NCBI GenBank assembly: GCA_024138025.1 | Contig: JAMXBD010002843.1 | Span: 62,001-126,000 of the forward strand | Direction of reading: 5' to 3' | Source: Combretum micranthum | Lineage: Eukaryota > Streptophyta > Magnoliopsida > Myrtales > Combretaceae | Length of the DNA: 64,000 nt | Shown: positions 12,530 to 25,697 of the stretch, piece by piece | Position numbering within the stretch: position 1 is the first letter of the stretch | Layout of the letters: every line of letters starts with the position of its first letter | Program-made: the position numbers and the translations under genes | Notes under the pieces: model-generated | Told to the model about the DNA's origin: nothing | Seen by the model: only the letters and a program-made list of their open reading frames with translations | Databases searched by the model: none

Positions 12530-13611
12530 GCTGATTCACTTATTTTAGAGGAATTCCATAGTATTCCTACAGCAGGTCATTTCGGGGTCAAGAAGACATA
12601 TCAAAGAATATTGGCTCAATTTTTTTGGCCTGGGGTTAAGCATGATGTGGAATTGTTTGTTTGAGGCTGCTTAACTTGTCAACAAACTAAGTATAGTACT
12701 CATAGTCCAGCTGGTTTACTCCAACCTTTACCTTTACTTGAGTTGATTTGGGAAGACTTATCAATGATTTTGTTATTGGTCTTCCAAAGTCTCAGGGGTA
12801 TACATTATGTTAGTCATAGTGGACAGACTTTCCAAATACTGTCATGTTGGTCCACTTGACTCTCATTTTACTGTAACAAAGGTGGCTCAATTGTTTTTAC
12901 AATTGGTGGTTAAGTTACATGGTTTTCCTCGAAGCATTGTCAGTGATAGAGATAGTATTTTCATGAGTAAATTTTGGCAAGAATTATTCCGTTTAAGTGG
13001 CACAAAACTCTTCATGAGTAATGCTTACCATCCTCAAACGGATGGCCAGACCGAAGCCTTGAATAGGGTACTGCAACAGTACCTTAGGAGTTATGCTATA
13101 TAGACCACAGTATTGGGTCTCTTAATTGGCTTGGGCAGAATTTGCCTATAATGTATCTTGTCATGAAGGAGCAGGGACTACACCATTTAAAGTTGTCTAT
13201 GGCAGAAGTCCACCCACTATTCCAATGTACTTGAGGGGCAGTTCAAAGCTAGAAGCTATTGATTATGAGCTGAAGACTAGAGCTGAGATTTTATCCCTTC
13301 TTAAAACTCATCTATTGTCAGCTCAACAGAGGATGAAGGCTCAGACTGACAAACATCGCACTGATGTAGTTTTTGCAAAAGGAGACATGGTTTTTGTAAA
13401 GCTTCAGCCCTACAGACAGGCATCATTAGCAGGAGATTATCACAAATTATCCAAGAAGTATTACGGTCTATATAGGATCTCTAAGCAAATTGGTCAAGTT
13501 GCATATACTTTGCAACTACCCGAAGGCTTTAGGATCCACAACACTTTTCATGTCTCTTGTATTAAACCAGCCTATGGATCAGTACTACCAAGTTTGGAGT
13601 TAACTATCTAG
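12530..13611 (+). pseudogene. Chromovirus integrase, broken
   Basis: Integrase joins element DNA to the chromosome. An HHCC zinc-binding region is visible at about 12545-12690 (EEFHSIPTAGHFG, then CLTCQQTKY), broken by an in-frame TGA at 12662-12664. The DDE core follows: VIVDRLSKY near 12810, SIVSDRD near 12940, and [16 protein letters not shown] near 13020-13065, with D, D and E present. A stop lies at 13101-13103. The C-terminal part contains FVKLQPYRQ and a GPY-like KKYYGLYRI before FHVSCIKPAYG. At least two stops separate the pieces. Confidence 0.88.
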
Positions 13612-13639
13612 GGTTTTTCACAATAACCCTATTTTAGAA

Positions 13640-13810
13640 CCTCTACGTATTTTGGATTCTAGGGTTCTTTTGAGACATGGTCAACACGTCCGACAGATTT
13701 TAGTACAGTGGTTGGGACTACCACAAGAAGACACCAGTTAGGAGGATCTTAATCTGTTCAAACAACTTTACCCACAATTTCACCTTAAGGATAAGGTGCT
13801 ATTTCAATAG
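13640..13810 (+). pseudogene. Chromodomain remnant at integrase C-terminus
   Basis: After the integrase stop the sequence reads RILDSRVLLRHGQ, then ILVQWLGLPQEDTS, a TAG stop, and EDLNLFKQLYPQF, ending at 13808-13810. The VQW-G-P pattern followed by a lost tryptophan (TGG to TAG) before ED matches the plant chromovirus chromodomain, which directs integration to particular chromatin. A short purine stretch (gtgggagac) and the 3' LTR follow directly. Confidence 0.75.
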
Positions 13811-13824
13811 TGGGAGACATCTAA

Positions 13825-14339
13825 TACAACCCAAACAGGAAGGAATCGAAGGAAACTAAGGTGGCTCAAGGATTATAACTAAATAATCTGAATAATCAGT
13901 TCATGTAACAAATTCACACTTGTAAACAGATTTACTTGTATACGTTCAGATAGATACATGTAACAGAATTGTAATAGGTGCAAAACAGAAATAACAAAGC
14001 CACTAGACAGCTGGCATAACAGAAAATGTATAAATACAAAGATATAATGAAAGGGGATGCATCTGATTACTTCCCAAAATTAGACAAAGTGTCTAAAGGA
14101 GTTTCTTGGTGACTCGAACAACCAAGTATCCCAGTTCCTCATGTTAACACCTGCACGGATACAAACATCTAGAGTTAGGGTTTCATACACGAGAGAAAGA
14201 GAGGCACATACACGAGAGTAAGAGAGAAAATAGAAATTAGGGTTAGAGAGCTATCTGAGTAAGTGGAAAGCGTATTTGAGAAGTCAGAAGGTTAGGGTTG
14301 TGAGTGTGGTCCGAACCATATTATTTTAGGGGTCTATCA
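13825..14339 (+). repeat. Chromovirus 3' LTR
   Basis: It is about 515 bp and matches the 5' LTR with scattered substitutions and one-base indels. It ends tctatca and is followed by the putative TSD TATAT. Confidence 0.85.
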
Positions 14340-15390
14340 TATATACAATATAACATATAAGATATATATGATATTTTTTTTTTATCTTATATAATGAAAT
14401 GTATGGTATGCAAATAAAGTTATGTCCTATATAACATGTAAAAATATACAAATTTTATGTGTAAAAATTTTACATATTAATATAACATATAATATATAGA
14501 TGCAAATAACATATAGGAACATATACAAATTTTATATAATGATCAAACTTGTAAATAATATATATATATTTATATACTATATAACTTATATAACATATAA
14601 GAGCATTTAGAAATTTTTTATATTGCTACAACATACATATTAAATACATATTAAATTCTATGCAAATATATTCTATGTTACTATAACACCTAAATTGTAT
14701 CTAGTATATAATATAAGATAAATATAATATCATGACACTATGTATAATTACATATTATTATGATATTTTTTTTTTTTACATTTTAAAATAAAATATACAA
14801 TACACATAAACAAATATCATGTATAATATATAAATTATATATATCCTAAATAACATTTAAGAACATATACAAGTTTTTCATATAAACACATGATATGATT
14901 TCTTTTATGTTATATGTTGAAATATATGATGTACATATAAAGACATCTATATAATATATAACATACATATCACATATAACATATATGACATATAAACATA
15001 TGGTATGATATTTTATGTTTTGAAAAAAATTTGCAACACATAAAGCAAATATATCATATATAACATATAATATATATACTATACGAATTTCATGAATAAA
15101 GATTTACATATTACTATAACATATAAATATATATCCTAAATAATATATAAAAACATATACAAGTTATATATATTACTATAACATATAATATATCCGATAT
15201 AACAAACAAGATATGTAAACATATATATTTTTTTTGAAGTTAGATGATGAAAAATATGAGGTACATAAAATCAGACTTATCCTATATAACATATAAAATA
15301 CTATCATATGTAACATATATCACATATAAACATATGATATGTTGTTTTATGTTTTTGGAAAAAAAAAAGATAAATATATGTAAAAATATA
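14340..15390. repeat. AT-rich tandem-like repeat field, part 2
   Basis: It continues the motif of 8641-8991 (acatataagaac, tacaaattttatat, ctataacatat) with longer units, interspersed with atgatatttttt-type pieces. There is no coding signal beyond chance frames. Confidence 0.65.
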
Positions 15391-15570
15391 GGGTTAGTTA
15401 TAAAAACATGTCCTTTGTTTTGGGTCATTTACAATCATATGACTTGAGTTTTACTTTTTAACAATCACATAACCTAACTTTATAATCTTGTGTTAATTAT
15501 ATAAGAGGGACACTGGCATTTTTTAATTGGCTTAACATACCAAAATAAATAAAAAAATTCTAAAAAGTTA
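15391..15570 (+). repeat. MULE left terminal inverted repeat
   Basis: It starts gggttagttata and pairs in inverted orientation with 23230-23393. It contains about 30 bp (around 15460-15490) that are missing from the right repeat. Confidence 0.75.
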
Positions 15571-16356
15571 AGGGACGAAAAAAAAAAAAAAAAAATAAAA
15601 ATAATAAAAAAGAAGAAAAAGACAATCTTAGAACACGCTAACCCAAACCTAGTTCCTCTTTCCCTTTTACCCCAAAATCAAAACAAACTAACCCTAACCA
15701 AAATTATTATTTTTCATTCTTTGGACAGATCGCACTGATATAATCTCCACAAGCTCACTTATAGTCCGACTACCTCCTTTGCACTAGCAGATACACATAC
15801 AGCTGCACTGATGACAACAATTGAGCCTCAAAACCGCCCCCAGACTCCTATTGGGATTGCATACAAAACAATATCAAGTCTGCCCCTACTTTGTTTTAAT
15901 CTCTATCGAAAAGAAGCTTTACGATCTCCTTTTAATTTCTAACCATGTAGTAAATGGATGTCGTGTAGGTGATGTGGTTTTCGTGATAGGGGTCATGGTG
16001 GAGAAAAAGGGGATGGATGCCGTGTGGGTGATGGGCTAATTTGACTTGCTTTCAATGTACTTGATGGTCGTTGGATATGTAATTTTAATGAATGGGTGCA
16101 ACTTGTTTTGGTTTAGTGACATTCAAAAAATGAGTTTGAAAGGTGCAAAAACAGGATATCTATTTGGGCTTCAGATTTGGTGAGTTTGGAGGAGGTAGTT
16201 TAGTGGTTGATGAAGGAGAAGATGGTGTTGATTTTGACTAAGGGTATTTATTGGTTCCGAACGTAGTTCATCTAAAGGTTATTGTGGTTTAATTCTTACC
16301 TCGTGTGGTTCACAGGTATGGTTTTGATAGATAGCAACTTGGAGTTGAGGTTGTGT
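15571..16356. other. MULE interior, unrecognised possible captured sequence
   Basis: After a long A run (about 15576-15598) this stretch has mixed composition with a pyrimidine-rich tract and aaccctaacc near 15690. A 72-codon frame on the plus strand at 15821-16039 opens MSLKTAPRLL. No family is recognised. In Pack-MULEs this position would hold captured exon or UTR fragments, but that is inference. Confidence 0.4.
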
Positions 16357-18318
16357 TGTCACATCTCAAATGGTGCCCTAAACATAGCAGTCCGCCACGT
16401 ACAGTATTAAAACTTAAGAATGACTACCCGAAGTCATGCGAAAGTTTTCAACACCATAAGTAAGGCATCTATCACAACAATAGGCGACACCGGTGGGATG
16501 TATACTTCGAGATAGTAAGTACAACATACAAATCATCCAATTTATTGTTAAGAGAATATAATCCTTACATCATCTTAGGGGTTTTCCCCTATAATTCTCC
16601 AAATAATCATAATATCAACTTAATCCTTCTTACAACAAAATAATACTAACACCAAAAGACATTAAAGGATATTTAACCTAAGATCTTCAAAAGATTTTCA
16701 GAAGCATTTCTAAAACATCATCCCACGAGTATATAAAGTCTTCGGGCATAAAAGACATAGTCATGTTACAACAAAGGTCTATCGGAGTATAAGCATAACT
16801 AGCTTAGTGAGAATATTCCCGAATCAACGTACTTGTATAAATAATTTTAAACAAGTCATTAAACAAGCATATGAATGTATTAAGCAAATGATCAAGTAAT
16901 ACATATGATCTACTGGAAATCATATGCTTGAATGGATTTACCCCTCCATTCAGGTTAGGAGTTTCAGGCTCCTAATCGGCCATCTCATAGATTTATGGCT
17001 CCTGCAAACCCGGCTACTATACTCTTGTCCCATCGAGTATAGCAGCTCATGCAATGAAACTAACTACATGATATGCATGAATCAATTAATATAACTCATA
17101 GTATATGATTAGCGTAATTTAAAAGTGATCACAGAATTTGCACACACTTCAATAAAATAATAGCAAAACATAAGTTAATTAACAACAATTCATGCCTCGG
17201 TATGCTTAACATTCTTTCAACCAATATTATCATACATAATTCATTTTCATCTTTTCCTACTTCTAGTGCCTCTAGCTACAAGCACAACTAAGTACGAAAA
17301 AGGTAGGGAATAAACTCACTTGGCTATATGGATCTATCTTTCTTACTGATGAGTCGATCGGTAAATCCACTAATCAAAATAATCCTCCGAGTATGAATAC
17401 TCCTCCTTGGGATCATCTAATCAAGAAGAATACCCATAATGAGTATTTCTTATTGGTTCTATGGTACTTATCAAAAATAATGTTATAAGATTGTTAAAAT
17501 TCGTATAGAAGGTAATTCTAACTTAAAATGGCCATAACTTGGTCATTTTAACTCGGAATTGCGCAAATAATATCGTTTTCTACCTACTCAAAAGATCTAT
17601 CTATTTCTAAGGTTATTTTTATCATAAAAAGCCATTTGGTTTGGAAGATACTACGGTACATAATAGTTACGAATTTATAGTTCACAAAATATGATTTTTC
17701 TAAACTTCACTTTACTAAAAAATCAGTAAGAAAAATATATGGATATATATATATATAGTTGAAAAATCCTTTGAACATATATTTATACTCATATTGTATG
17801 CATGATTTTTGTAGTGTTGTCTCAATATTGATATTTCATAAACAATTTGTCTTTAAGGGTTTTAGAAGATAAAACTTTTGAAAATTTCTTCTTTTTGAAT
17901 TGTCAGAAGGAAAACTAAAATATATTTGAGTTGTTATGAGTGAGTGTTTTCGTTATTATAATTCAATTTCCTATCTTTTCAAAAGTAAATTAATTTTTAA
18001 GAATTTGATTCTTTAAGTTATCTACTAACTTTATTTCTAGTGATTGAAAAATAAGCTTTTCAAAATATCCTTTAAGTTTTTGATGTGGTCAAATATTTGG
18101 AGTCGTGTTAAATGTATGTTTCACTCTTATTTTTATATCCTTTTTCTTCTTTAGAAAATAGGTGTACCTTTAAAACTTTACTTTCTTGGCAAATTTTATT
18201 TTTCTAAGTTGGTTTCCAAAATAGTGAGTTGATTTTATCTTGGTTTGAAAAACTTGTTTTATTCTTAATATTTGTTAAATGGTAGAATAATTCTCTTAGA
18301 CAAGTTTATAAGAAAAGC

Positions 18319-21096
18319 TGAAATAGCCATAATTTTAATATATATTAATGCATGCTAAATTTGATAATTATATGTGTGAATGTGTTTGAGTGGATTAGTG
18401 TGTTTGTAATGTTAGGTGTGTTATAACGTATGTGATTAGATAATAAGATATGGTAAATATATCTAGGTTGATAGTTTATTCATGTTAGAAATTATCATGT
18501 TAGTGTTAATTGTTACTATAATGAATTATATGTGTTGGATTTAAGCTTGTTTTAGGCCTAAATAAAATCCTAAACTTAGCAGATTCTTTTTTTTTTAAAA
18601 AAGAAAGCCCTCTCAAGCCCAAACTTAAGTCCAAATCTAAGCCAAAATAAGGCCCAAGCCTTCCCAAAATTCGCCCTCCCCAAAAGTCAACAATATTAAG
18701 ATAAACATCAAAGTCTAATTGCATCATTAGACAATCCAAAACAGAACAAAGAAAAAGAAAATTCGTAACTCAAGATGGCAAAAAATTTTCAAGACCCAAA
18801 TCAAGTTTTCTTGGACTCAACACACTAAAAATCCTTCCCCAAGCCTTATATATATATATTGAGTTAAGTTTATTTGATGTTTGAGATGCTTTATTTCCTT
18901 CTTAATCCATGAAATATGCATGTGTGGTATAATATAAGTAGTTGGTATGCTAAATTCTTGTTGAGATGTTGTAGAGTTGTTAGGAAAGCTTTAGAATGCT
19001 CGAGTTGTTATAGATAGATTGTATTAGGCTCTCATGTGGTTTGGAATTGAAGTGTTGAAGTATGATAAGTATTAGAATTGTTTGAAGTGTGTTAGAGTTG
19101 GTGAAAGTTGATGAAGAAGAGTTTGATTCTTATAGAGTAGTGTTTGAACTTGTTTAATGTTAAGGAGTGGAGATCACTCTTGTTTTATGTCGTTAAATGT
19201 ACAAGAAGTGTTGTATGAAGTTTGTATAAGGTTTAGGACATGTTAGGAGTTGAGAAAAGTTGAATTTTGAAGTTAAAACAAAGGAAAAGTGTGAAAAGTC
19301 AGAAACAGGGGAGAAGTCACGGGCAGCTAGGACCCGTGATATCATTTGTTTTTTTTTTTTTAAATTCATCGGGCAAGATATCAAGGGCGTGATAAAGGGC
19401 ATGATTTGGACTGATCATGCATTTTTCCTTAGTCACGAGTGACCTAAAGGGCGTGATTTGGTCTGGTCACAAATTTTTTTAAAAGCACGGTGAGCAATGG
19501 GGCGTGATCTGTCCCCTATAGCAATATGTTTTTGTAAATTAATCATAACTTTTTCATACGAAATTCAATTTAAGTGATTCAAATTGCGTTGGAAAGATTA
19601 AAAAGAGATATAAAACTTTCATGTTTTGAGTTTTTACAAAATAAAAACTTATCAAGGCCGAATTTTCATTTTTTTCTAGCTGCTCCATTTTCCAAATAAA
19701 GCTAAAAACTTATGTTTGATAGCTAATGTAATTTTATGATTAATTATTGAACTTGTATGATGTTGTATGATGATTGTATGATATATATAAGTCATATTAT
19801 GACTTGAATGATTTTAATCAAGATCATATGATTTCCTAAGCTTTAAATTAGTAGATATAAGCTTGGCTTAGGATAGTATTGTTAATATGATTTGATTTAT
19901 GTGAAACAAAGATAGATACTTAGTTGGAGACCCTTTTTTGAATTCCAAATCTAATCAGGTACACAATACTTTGATTGATTGTTGCTTAGGATAGGCATAT
20001 ACCAATTTCACCTTAATCAAAGATTAATGAAAAGATATTGAAATTGGTTGTGCTTTATGTCATTGAATCCAGATCCGGGGAGCGACAACCTTGTCATGAT
20101 GCAATGGCACGGTAGTTTAGGCACTTAGTCCAATCCTTTGTCATGATGTAATGACTCAAATCCATGATGCAATGGTGGTTTCTTTTATTGGCTAAGTGGG
20201 TAGCTAATAAAGTTAACGGTATCGGTATATTCTCTACTTATGCTCGGGAGGAAATAATATGTTTTAGTCTACGATTATAGGACCGTTGAACTAATTGATA
20301 TTATAGACCGAGATAAGTGGATTGTATAAAGGAGTGTGAACCCTAGATGAAGCTATTGTTCTCTATCGGTTAGATATAGGAGAGATAGATATTCGGTCTA
20401 TTTATATCAACCCCCTGAGCAGCTGCTGTTACTCAGGAACCCCAAAATCGCAGGCTTGAATCGAAGTTTGAATACTCAAATGTTATCTCTACCCATTTAA
20501 CTACAGATAATGAAATGATGATGCAATGTTGCTTTGAATTTAGCTAAGTGTGCTTGGCATATGTATTTATTTGCATTATTGTGTACTGGGCCTTTGGCTC
20601 ATGCTGCTATCTTGCAGGTGATTTTGATGACGAGCTTTATGACGATAAGGGTTATGGGACTGATTGGGAAGACTCTATGGATGACTAGGAGAGAGGCCTG
20701 GTATATGCTTAGGATTCCTTTTGATGTAAAATTTTGTGAAGTGTTTAGGCTTATTTGTTATGCCTTAGAATGTATTTTGAGTTGAATTGTATTTGTAATA
20801 TAGTTGGGTTGTAAGTGAGATCTCTATGTTTATATGATCCTTAGGAAGTTGTAATGTATAAATATATTATGTATGACTTGTATATAGTTAATGACCCACT
20901 ACCTATGTAGTGGTAATGTTTCTAATTCTAAGCATATGAATGTTATATCTGTTTTAAACAAGTAGCCATTACAAACATCTTTTTTAAGACGACCTTACGT
21001 ATAATACTTGAATATTGTTCCTAATATTTGAGTATTATGCGTGGTCGGGAGATTTGGCATACTTAATAATTGGGTTAAGTGGGCTGGGTCTTTACA
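18319..21096 (-). mobile_element. Solo LTR, X family (2.78 kb), nested
   Basis: It is bounded by a perfect TSD, AAAGC at 18314-18318 and 21097-21101. On the minus strand it starts TGTAAAGACCCAGCCC and ends GGCTATTTCA. The homologous LTR at 40261-47776 starts TGTAAAGACCCA and shares, in the same order, an attatacgtaag block near its start and a gttgatataa block. The termini are TG..CA. The insertion lies inside a Y-family solo LTR, whose homology to the 40670 copy resumes on both sides. No gag, pol or primer site is present. Confidence 0.85.
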
Positions 21097-22280
21097 AAAG
21101 CTTTCTTAATAAAGAATTATTAACATTAGAACTTAGCAAAAATTTCATTTTAATTTTGAAAAGAGAATAAAAACATACAAAAATTAAGTTTTGAAGAGGC
21201 TTTCTTAGTAGGTGATTTTCAAAGTCTATAATGAACCTACTTAAGTCTTATAAAAGACATGGTTGAGTTAAAATCCTTCAATGCTAAAAATTCTTCCTTT
21301 ATGGAGTATTAAGTTTCGATTTATAAAAGAAATGAGTTCCTTTCATTATTTTGAAGAAATTTATATTACTAATTCTTCTAGAATTTATGGTTAGTTTATC
21401 CTTTGAAAAGAGTTTATTAAAAACAAAACTTAGATCTTTTTGTTTAAAATTCCTTTTGTTAAGAAATCTAGTTTACTTTTCTTTATTTAAGAAAAAACCC
21501 ATTTTTATTTTTATATAAGACAACAACACTCTAATCATGCATGAATATGATTATGTAGCAATGTAAAAGTAAATACATAATAAGATAGAAAGAAATACTT
21601 GTAAGTAAATAAACATAATAAAATAGTCAAGCATTGGGAACCTTAGCTTCATCAAGGTATCCCGATCATGTATTGGGAGCCTTAGCTTCATCAAGGCAAC
21701 TCGGGACTAAGAATAGACTAGTCCCAAAAGAAAAGAAAAGAAAGAAAATTGTTTTGACTTGATATGGACAAGTCTAAGACTAGAAAGACTAGTCTTAATA
21801 AATTGTATGAAACAAGTAAATAAATAAATAAATTGCAAGACATGAAAATAAATAAATAACAAATGAGCTTATATCCTATAAATAGATATATATACATAGT
21901 ATACATAATACTATATAGAAGTTAGATTAGAGCAAAAATAATAATAACAATAATAACATAATGTAAAATAAGAACATGAACAAAAACAAAATATGAACAT
22001 ATTGTTGCTTCTTTAACTCATATGAGTTTAAGAAACATACACTAAGTTCATGCTAAGTTGTATGAACATGATAAAGAATATAGGTATGATTTTTACTTAA
22101 GGTTTAATGAAGGATTTGGAAAGAGATGAATAGGTAGTGTGTTTGTTATTTTCTTCTTGAAGTTGTAGGGAATAATAGAGAGTATTTTGAGAGAGATTTG
22201 TTGGAGGAGGTTTTGAGAGGAAATTTTGGTAGAGTTTTGTTATGCAAAATGAATGTGTGAAAGAATGAAAGAGGAAGGGG

Positions 22281-22289
22281 TATTTATAG
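22281..22289 (-). promoter_or_regulatory. Conserved LTR TATA box (Y family)
   Basis: CTATAAATA on the minus strand, followed by a CT-rich stretch. The same motif and context occur at 41869-41877 in the plus-strand LTR, so it is the likely U3 promoter of this LTR family. Confidence 0.6.
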
Positions 22290-23229
22290 AATTTTTGAAG
22301 TGAATGTTTGATGTAATAAAATAAATTAAAAAGAAAATAATATAGTGAAGAGAGAGAGATGGCCGACGGTTTGTAGAGGGAGAGGAGAGAGTATATTTTG
22401 TTTGTTTTGTAATTTTTGTAAAGAAAAGAAATAATGTATAAGGTTTGATGTGAATAAAGTTATATTGAAAATGTACAAAGTAAAAAAATAGGCATGTAGG
22501 TAGTAAGAAATAGGCATAAGAAAAAGTAGAGATAGTGAAGTAGAAATGAATAGTAGGAATAGTATCATGAATAGTAGACTAGACATATAAAATACTGGTA
22601 GTAATAAAAATACTCGTAAACGAGCTATATCTGTTATTTTTAGTTACCGAAAAATTCTAAAACTAAAATTTTTGAAATTCTTGTTTAATTACGAGTCTTT
22701 TGGCATTATTGAAATATTTTATTGTTCCGAGTTCCGGGACACGCTTTTCGAGAACTAATCTTGTTTGAGTTCTAAGGACACTCGAAATTCACGAATCTGA
22801 TATTTTATGTTACCCTATATTATTATGAACTATTATAAGCCATTAACTCAATTTTGTTTTCTAGGGTTTGAGAATGCGGGATTGCCAGAGTTGAAATTGC
22901 TTGATTATCTTGGTCTTTGTTTACTTTTGAAACTCTGGTTTGACTAGGGTTAGGGTTTAATCCAACTTTACCCTACGAATTGAAGGGTTTATATAAGGGA
23001 TCGGATAGGTGGATCTTTTCATGTTCGGGTTTTCGAATCGAACGATTATTGAACTTTCTATTTTTTTTAAAGATTCTCTTATGAAATTCCATGATCGAAA
23101 TTGGTTTCAACTTGAGTCAGACTTTAGGGTTTCGATTCGGTATTCTAAAACCATTCTCAAAAATTCGGGGCTTACATGTGTAGTGGGTAATGGGCCAGCT
23201 TATGGTGGCTGGAGTTGCCTTTTTTTCCT

Positions 23230-23393
23230 TTATTTTCTTATTTTTTGGAATTTTTGAATTTACTTTAGTATATTAAGCCAATTGAAAAATGCCATGTGTC
23301 CCTTTTTTTTTTATAATCAATATAAGATTATTAAACTCAGGTCATGTGATTGCAAATGACCCAAAACATGGATAATTTTTTTGTAATTTATCC
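23230..23393 (-). repeat. MULE right terminal inverted repeat
   Basis: It is inverted relative to 15391-15570, with outer end taatttatcc on the plus strand. Confidence 0.75.
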
Positions 23394-23897
23394 ATAAATA
23401 TATCATATATAGCATATAAAATATATATCATACAAATTTCATGTATAAATGTTACTATACCATATAAATTTTATAAATCATAAATAACATATAAGAACTA
23501 TAGACATTTACAAATTTGATATATTTCTATAACATATATAATATATTCTAATTTGATATATTCCTATAACATTAAAGTATATATTTATATCCTAGAAAAC
23601 CTATAAATATACATATTCTATACAATTTTATGTATATGAATTTTATATTACTATAACATATAAAAAATATATATTCTACATAATATATAAGAACATTTAG
23701 AAATTTTATTTATCAATATATCATATATAAAGTATTTCCATATAAGAATATATATTATAATAATTATATTAATGTAAAATTTCAAATACATATCCTATAT
23801 AGCTATTAAGTATGGCGTGCTATATAATAAAATCTTTAAATATTCAAGTCATATCAAAGATTATCATTTTATAGATTATAGTGTTCGTAACATACAA
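23394..23897. repeat. AT-rich tandem-like repeat field, part 3
   Basis: It continues the pre-MULE field (tataacatataa, acatataagaac) up to the next solo LTR. No gene signal. Confidence 0.6.
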
Positions 23898-25642
23898 TGT
23901 CACGCCCCGAGGGTATCCTAATATTAGTGAACAAGATACACTTGATTACTATTACTAATTTACCTTCTGAGAATGACATATTTTGCAATAAACAGAATCT
24001 TTTAGTTGCTTTGATAAGATGATCAAATATATATAAGACAAAAATTAATAAATAACTGTCACACTAAGTTTGTGAATAATAATAAAAGATTACAGACCAT
24101 AACATTTCTATAAACTCCTACATATACATAGCCAAAGTTTCTAATGCAAGATACTTGCAACTAAAAATTGAAATATATATTCTTATCCTATACTATTCCT
24201 TACACTTCTGGCTTTTAATTTCTTACCGGGACCATGCTCCTGGTAGTAATGAGCTAAGGTCGCAGAGTAAACCTGAAAGGACTGTTAGAGTGTGAGCTAA
24301 ACCACGAGCTCAGTGAATAATCAGAACTTATCACATAACATATACAAGTTATTTAACAATCATATGAAATGTATCAATCAAACATGTGTACAAATACAAG
24401 CCTGGATAACCCGGAATCCAAACAGCATGAAGATTTATGCCCTCTCATCGAGGTTGAAGGATCACAATCTATGGCCTACCTACCTAGGAGAGACTAAGCT
24501 TTCAAGAAACAGTAATGCTTAATTTAATTATCTCTTTGAAATTATTGTGTCTTAACATTCATTTCCTGTTTTAGCTTTAGAAACTCCACTAAGTGTTAGT
24601 TATTTCTACGCAATACCATAAGTGGCGTCATTCATTTACCATTTAGTTCCTATGGTATCAACAAAACAAAGGTAATCTTGCAATTAACTAATAGCTTTCT
24701 CGCCTAGATAACCTAAGCATTACTAGAGATCCCAAATACTAACACGTAGTAGGCTACCACTTACTCTAATGCTATTGCATGCAAAATATGCAATGCATGT
24801 ACAATTTTCATTATGGTACCAGTAGTTTTTAATTAATTTTAAGGCGATCAAGCGTTACAAACATTCAATCATGTTACATAAGCAATGTAGTCACACATAA
24901 TTCTGTTGTCATTTTTATTAGAGTGACTTAGCAATTAATACAATACACAATTCCCATAAACCATACAGTACACCCAAATTATTATCTTTTATTTAAGGTT
25001 CGCTAAATTACAAGCACAACCAATGTAATAAAACCGAGTTACTCACCTGCTCATGTTGCTCAATCGTAGTAATCATCAGGAAAGTCCTCACAAGTACCCA
25101 AGTCACCTATTGAGATGATTAATATATTCATCAATGACACAAAAACTATATGAATCAACTCCTATGAATGTCTAAGTGTCCTATCGTGCTGCTAGGTCTT
25201 TCGTTCTATTACTATATTAATTCTTTGGAGATCTCACGATAATTAAGAATTAATCCACTTTTATTTTCAAGTTGTTTGATTTGACTTTTTTTTTATACTT
25301 AAATCTTTTAAACGGGTATTCAAGAATCTTGACAATTTAGTTAATTCATTTTTTATAATTTTTATTGTTTAGAACTATCGATTTCTTTTTATTTACTTGA
25401 TAAATTTTTCAAGTAAAATATAGATATCCCTATATTCACAAATTTAGATTATTTAAATTTCCATTGTTATCTAATTATTTATAATTATTCATTTAGATAA
25501 ATGCTTAGTAATTACTAAACTTGTAATTTTTTCTTGTAAACTAATTAAATACAAACCTAATGACAATAAATTTACTAACATAAAGATTTACTAACTTAAA
25601 TAAAGTTATTTTCAAAAAATTCTTGTTGGCCGAGATATAATA

Positions 25643-25697
<55 letters not shown>

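Larger units (their letters stand above)
8992..14339 (+). mobile_element. Degenerate Ty3/gypsy chromovirus, complete in outline
   Basis: A 5.35 kb element with two LTRs of about 506 and 515 bp flanking gag, protease, reverse transcriptase, RNase H, integrase and a remnant chromodomain, in that order. This domain order and the C-terminal chromodomain place it among chromoviruses, and the gag and chromodomain look most like the Tekay/Del group (inference). Several stop codons and frameshifts make it non-functional. A probable 5-bp TSD, TATAT, lies at 8987-8991 and 14340-14344, but the surroundings are low complexity. It is inserted in the AT-rich repeat field. LTR divergence of a few percent with several indels suggests an older insertion than the element at 50268. 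Confidence 0.9.
16357..23176 (-). mobile_element. Solo LTR, Y family, carrying a nested solo LTR
   Basis: The TSD is perfect: TGTGT at 16352-16356 and 23177-23181. On the minus strand the LTR starts TGTAAGCCCCGAA at 23176 and ends ATGTGACA at 16357. Removing the nested 18319-21096 insertion and its TSD leaves 4,037 bp. Order and content match the plus-strand copy at 40670-44945: the gggattgcc region, the block of ctactattca repeats, the TATA region, the doubled cttgatgaagctaagg block, and the block with atggccataacttg. There is no internal retroelement sequence, so it is a solo LTR inside the MULE. Confidence 0.88.
15391..23393. mobile_element. Non-autonomous Mutator-like element (MULE), interrupted
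   Basis: Long terminal inverted repeats bound the element: about 180 bp at left (15391-15570) and about 160 bp at right (23230-23393). They share ttttgggtcattt, gggacac, atggcatttt and aattggctta in inverted orientation. The flanking 9-mers are AAAAATATA (15382-15390) and ATAAATATA (23394-23402), an 8/9 match, as expected for the 9-bp TSD of MULEs. Without the solo LTR at 16357-23176 and its TSD copy the element is about 1.18 kb. No transposase is visible. The interior is less AT-rich than its surroundings, so it could be a Pack-MULE carrying host sequence, but I do not recognise a gene. Confidence 0.75.

Noticed and set aside
16357..23176. Full-length retrotransposon rather than solo LTR
   Set aside because: No primer site, PPT, gag or pol is visible. 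The extra length compared with the copy at 40670 is accounted for by the nested LTR with its own TSD.
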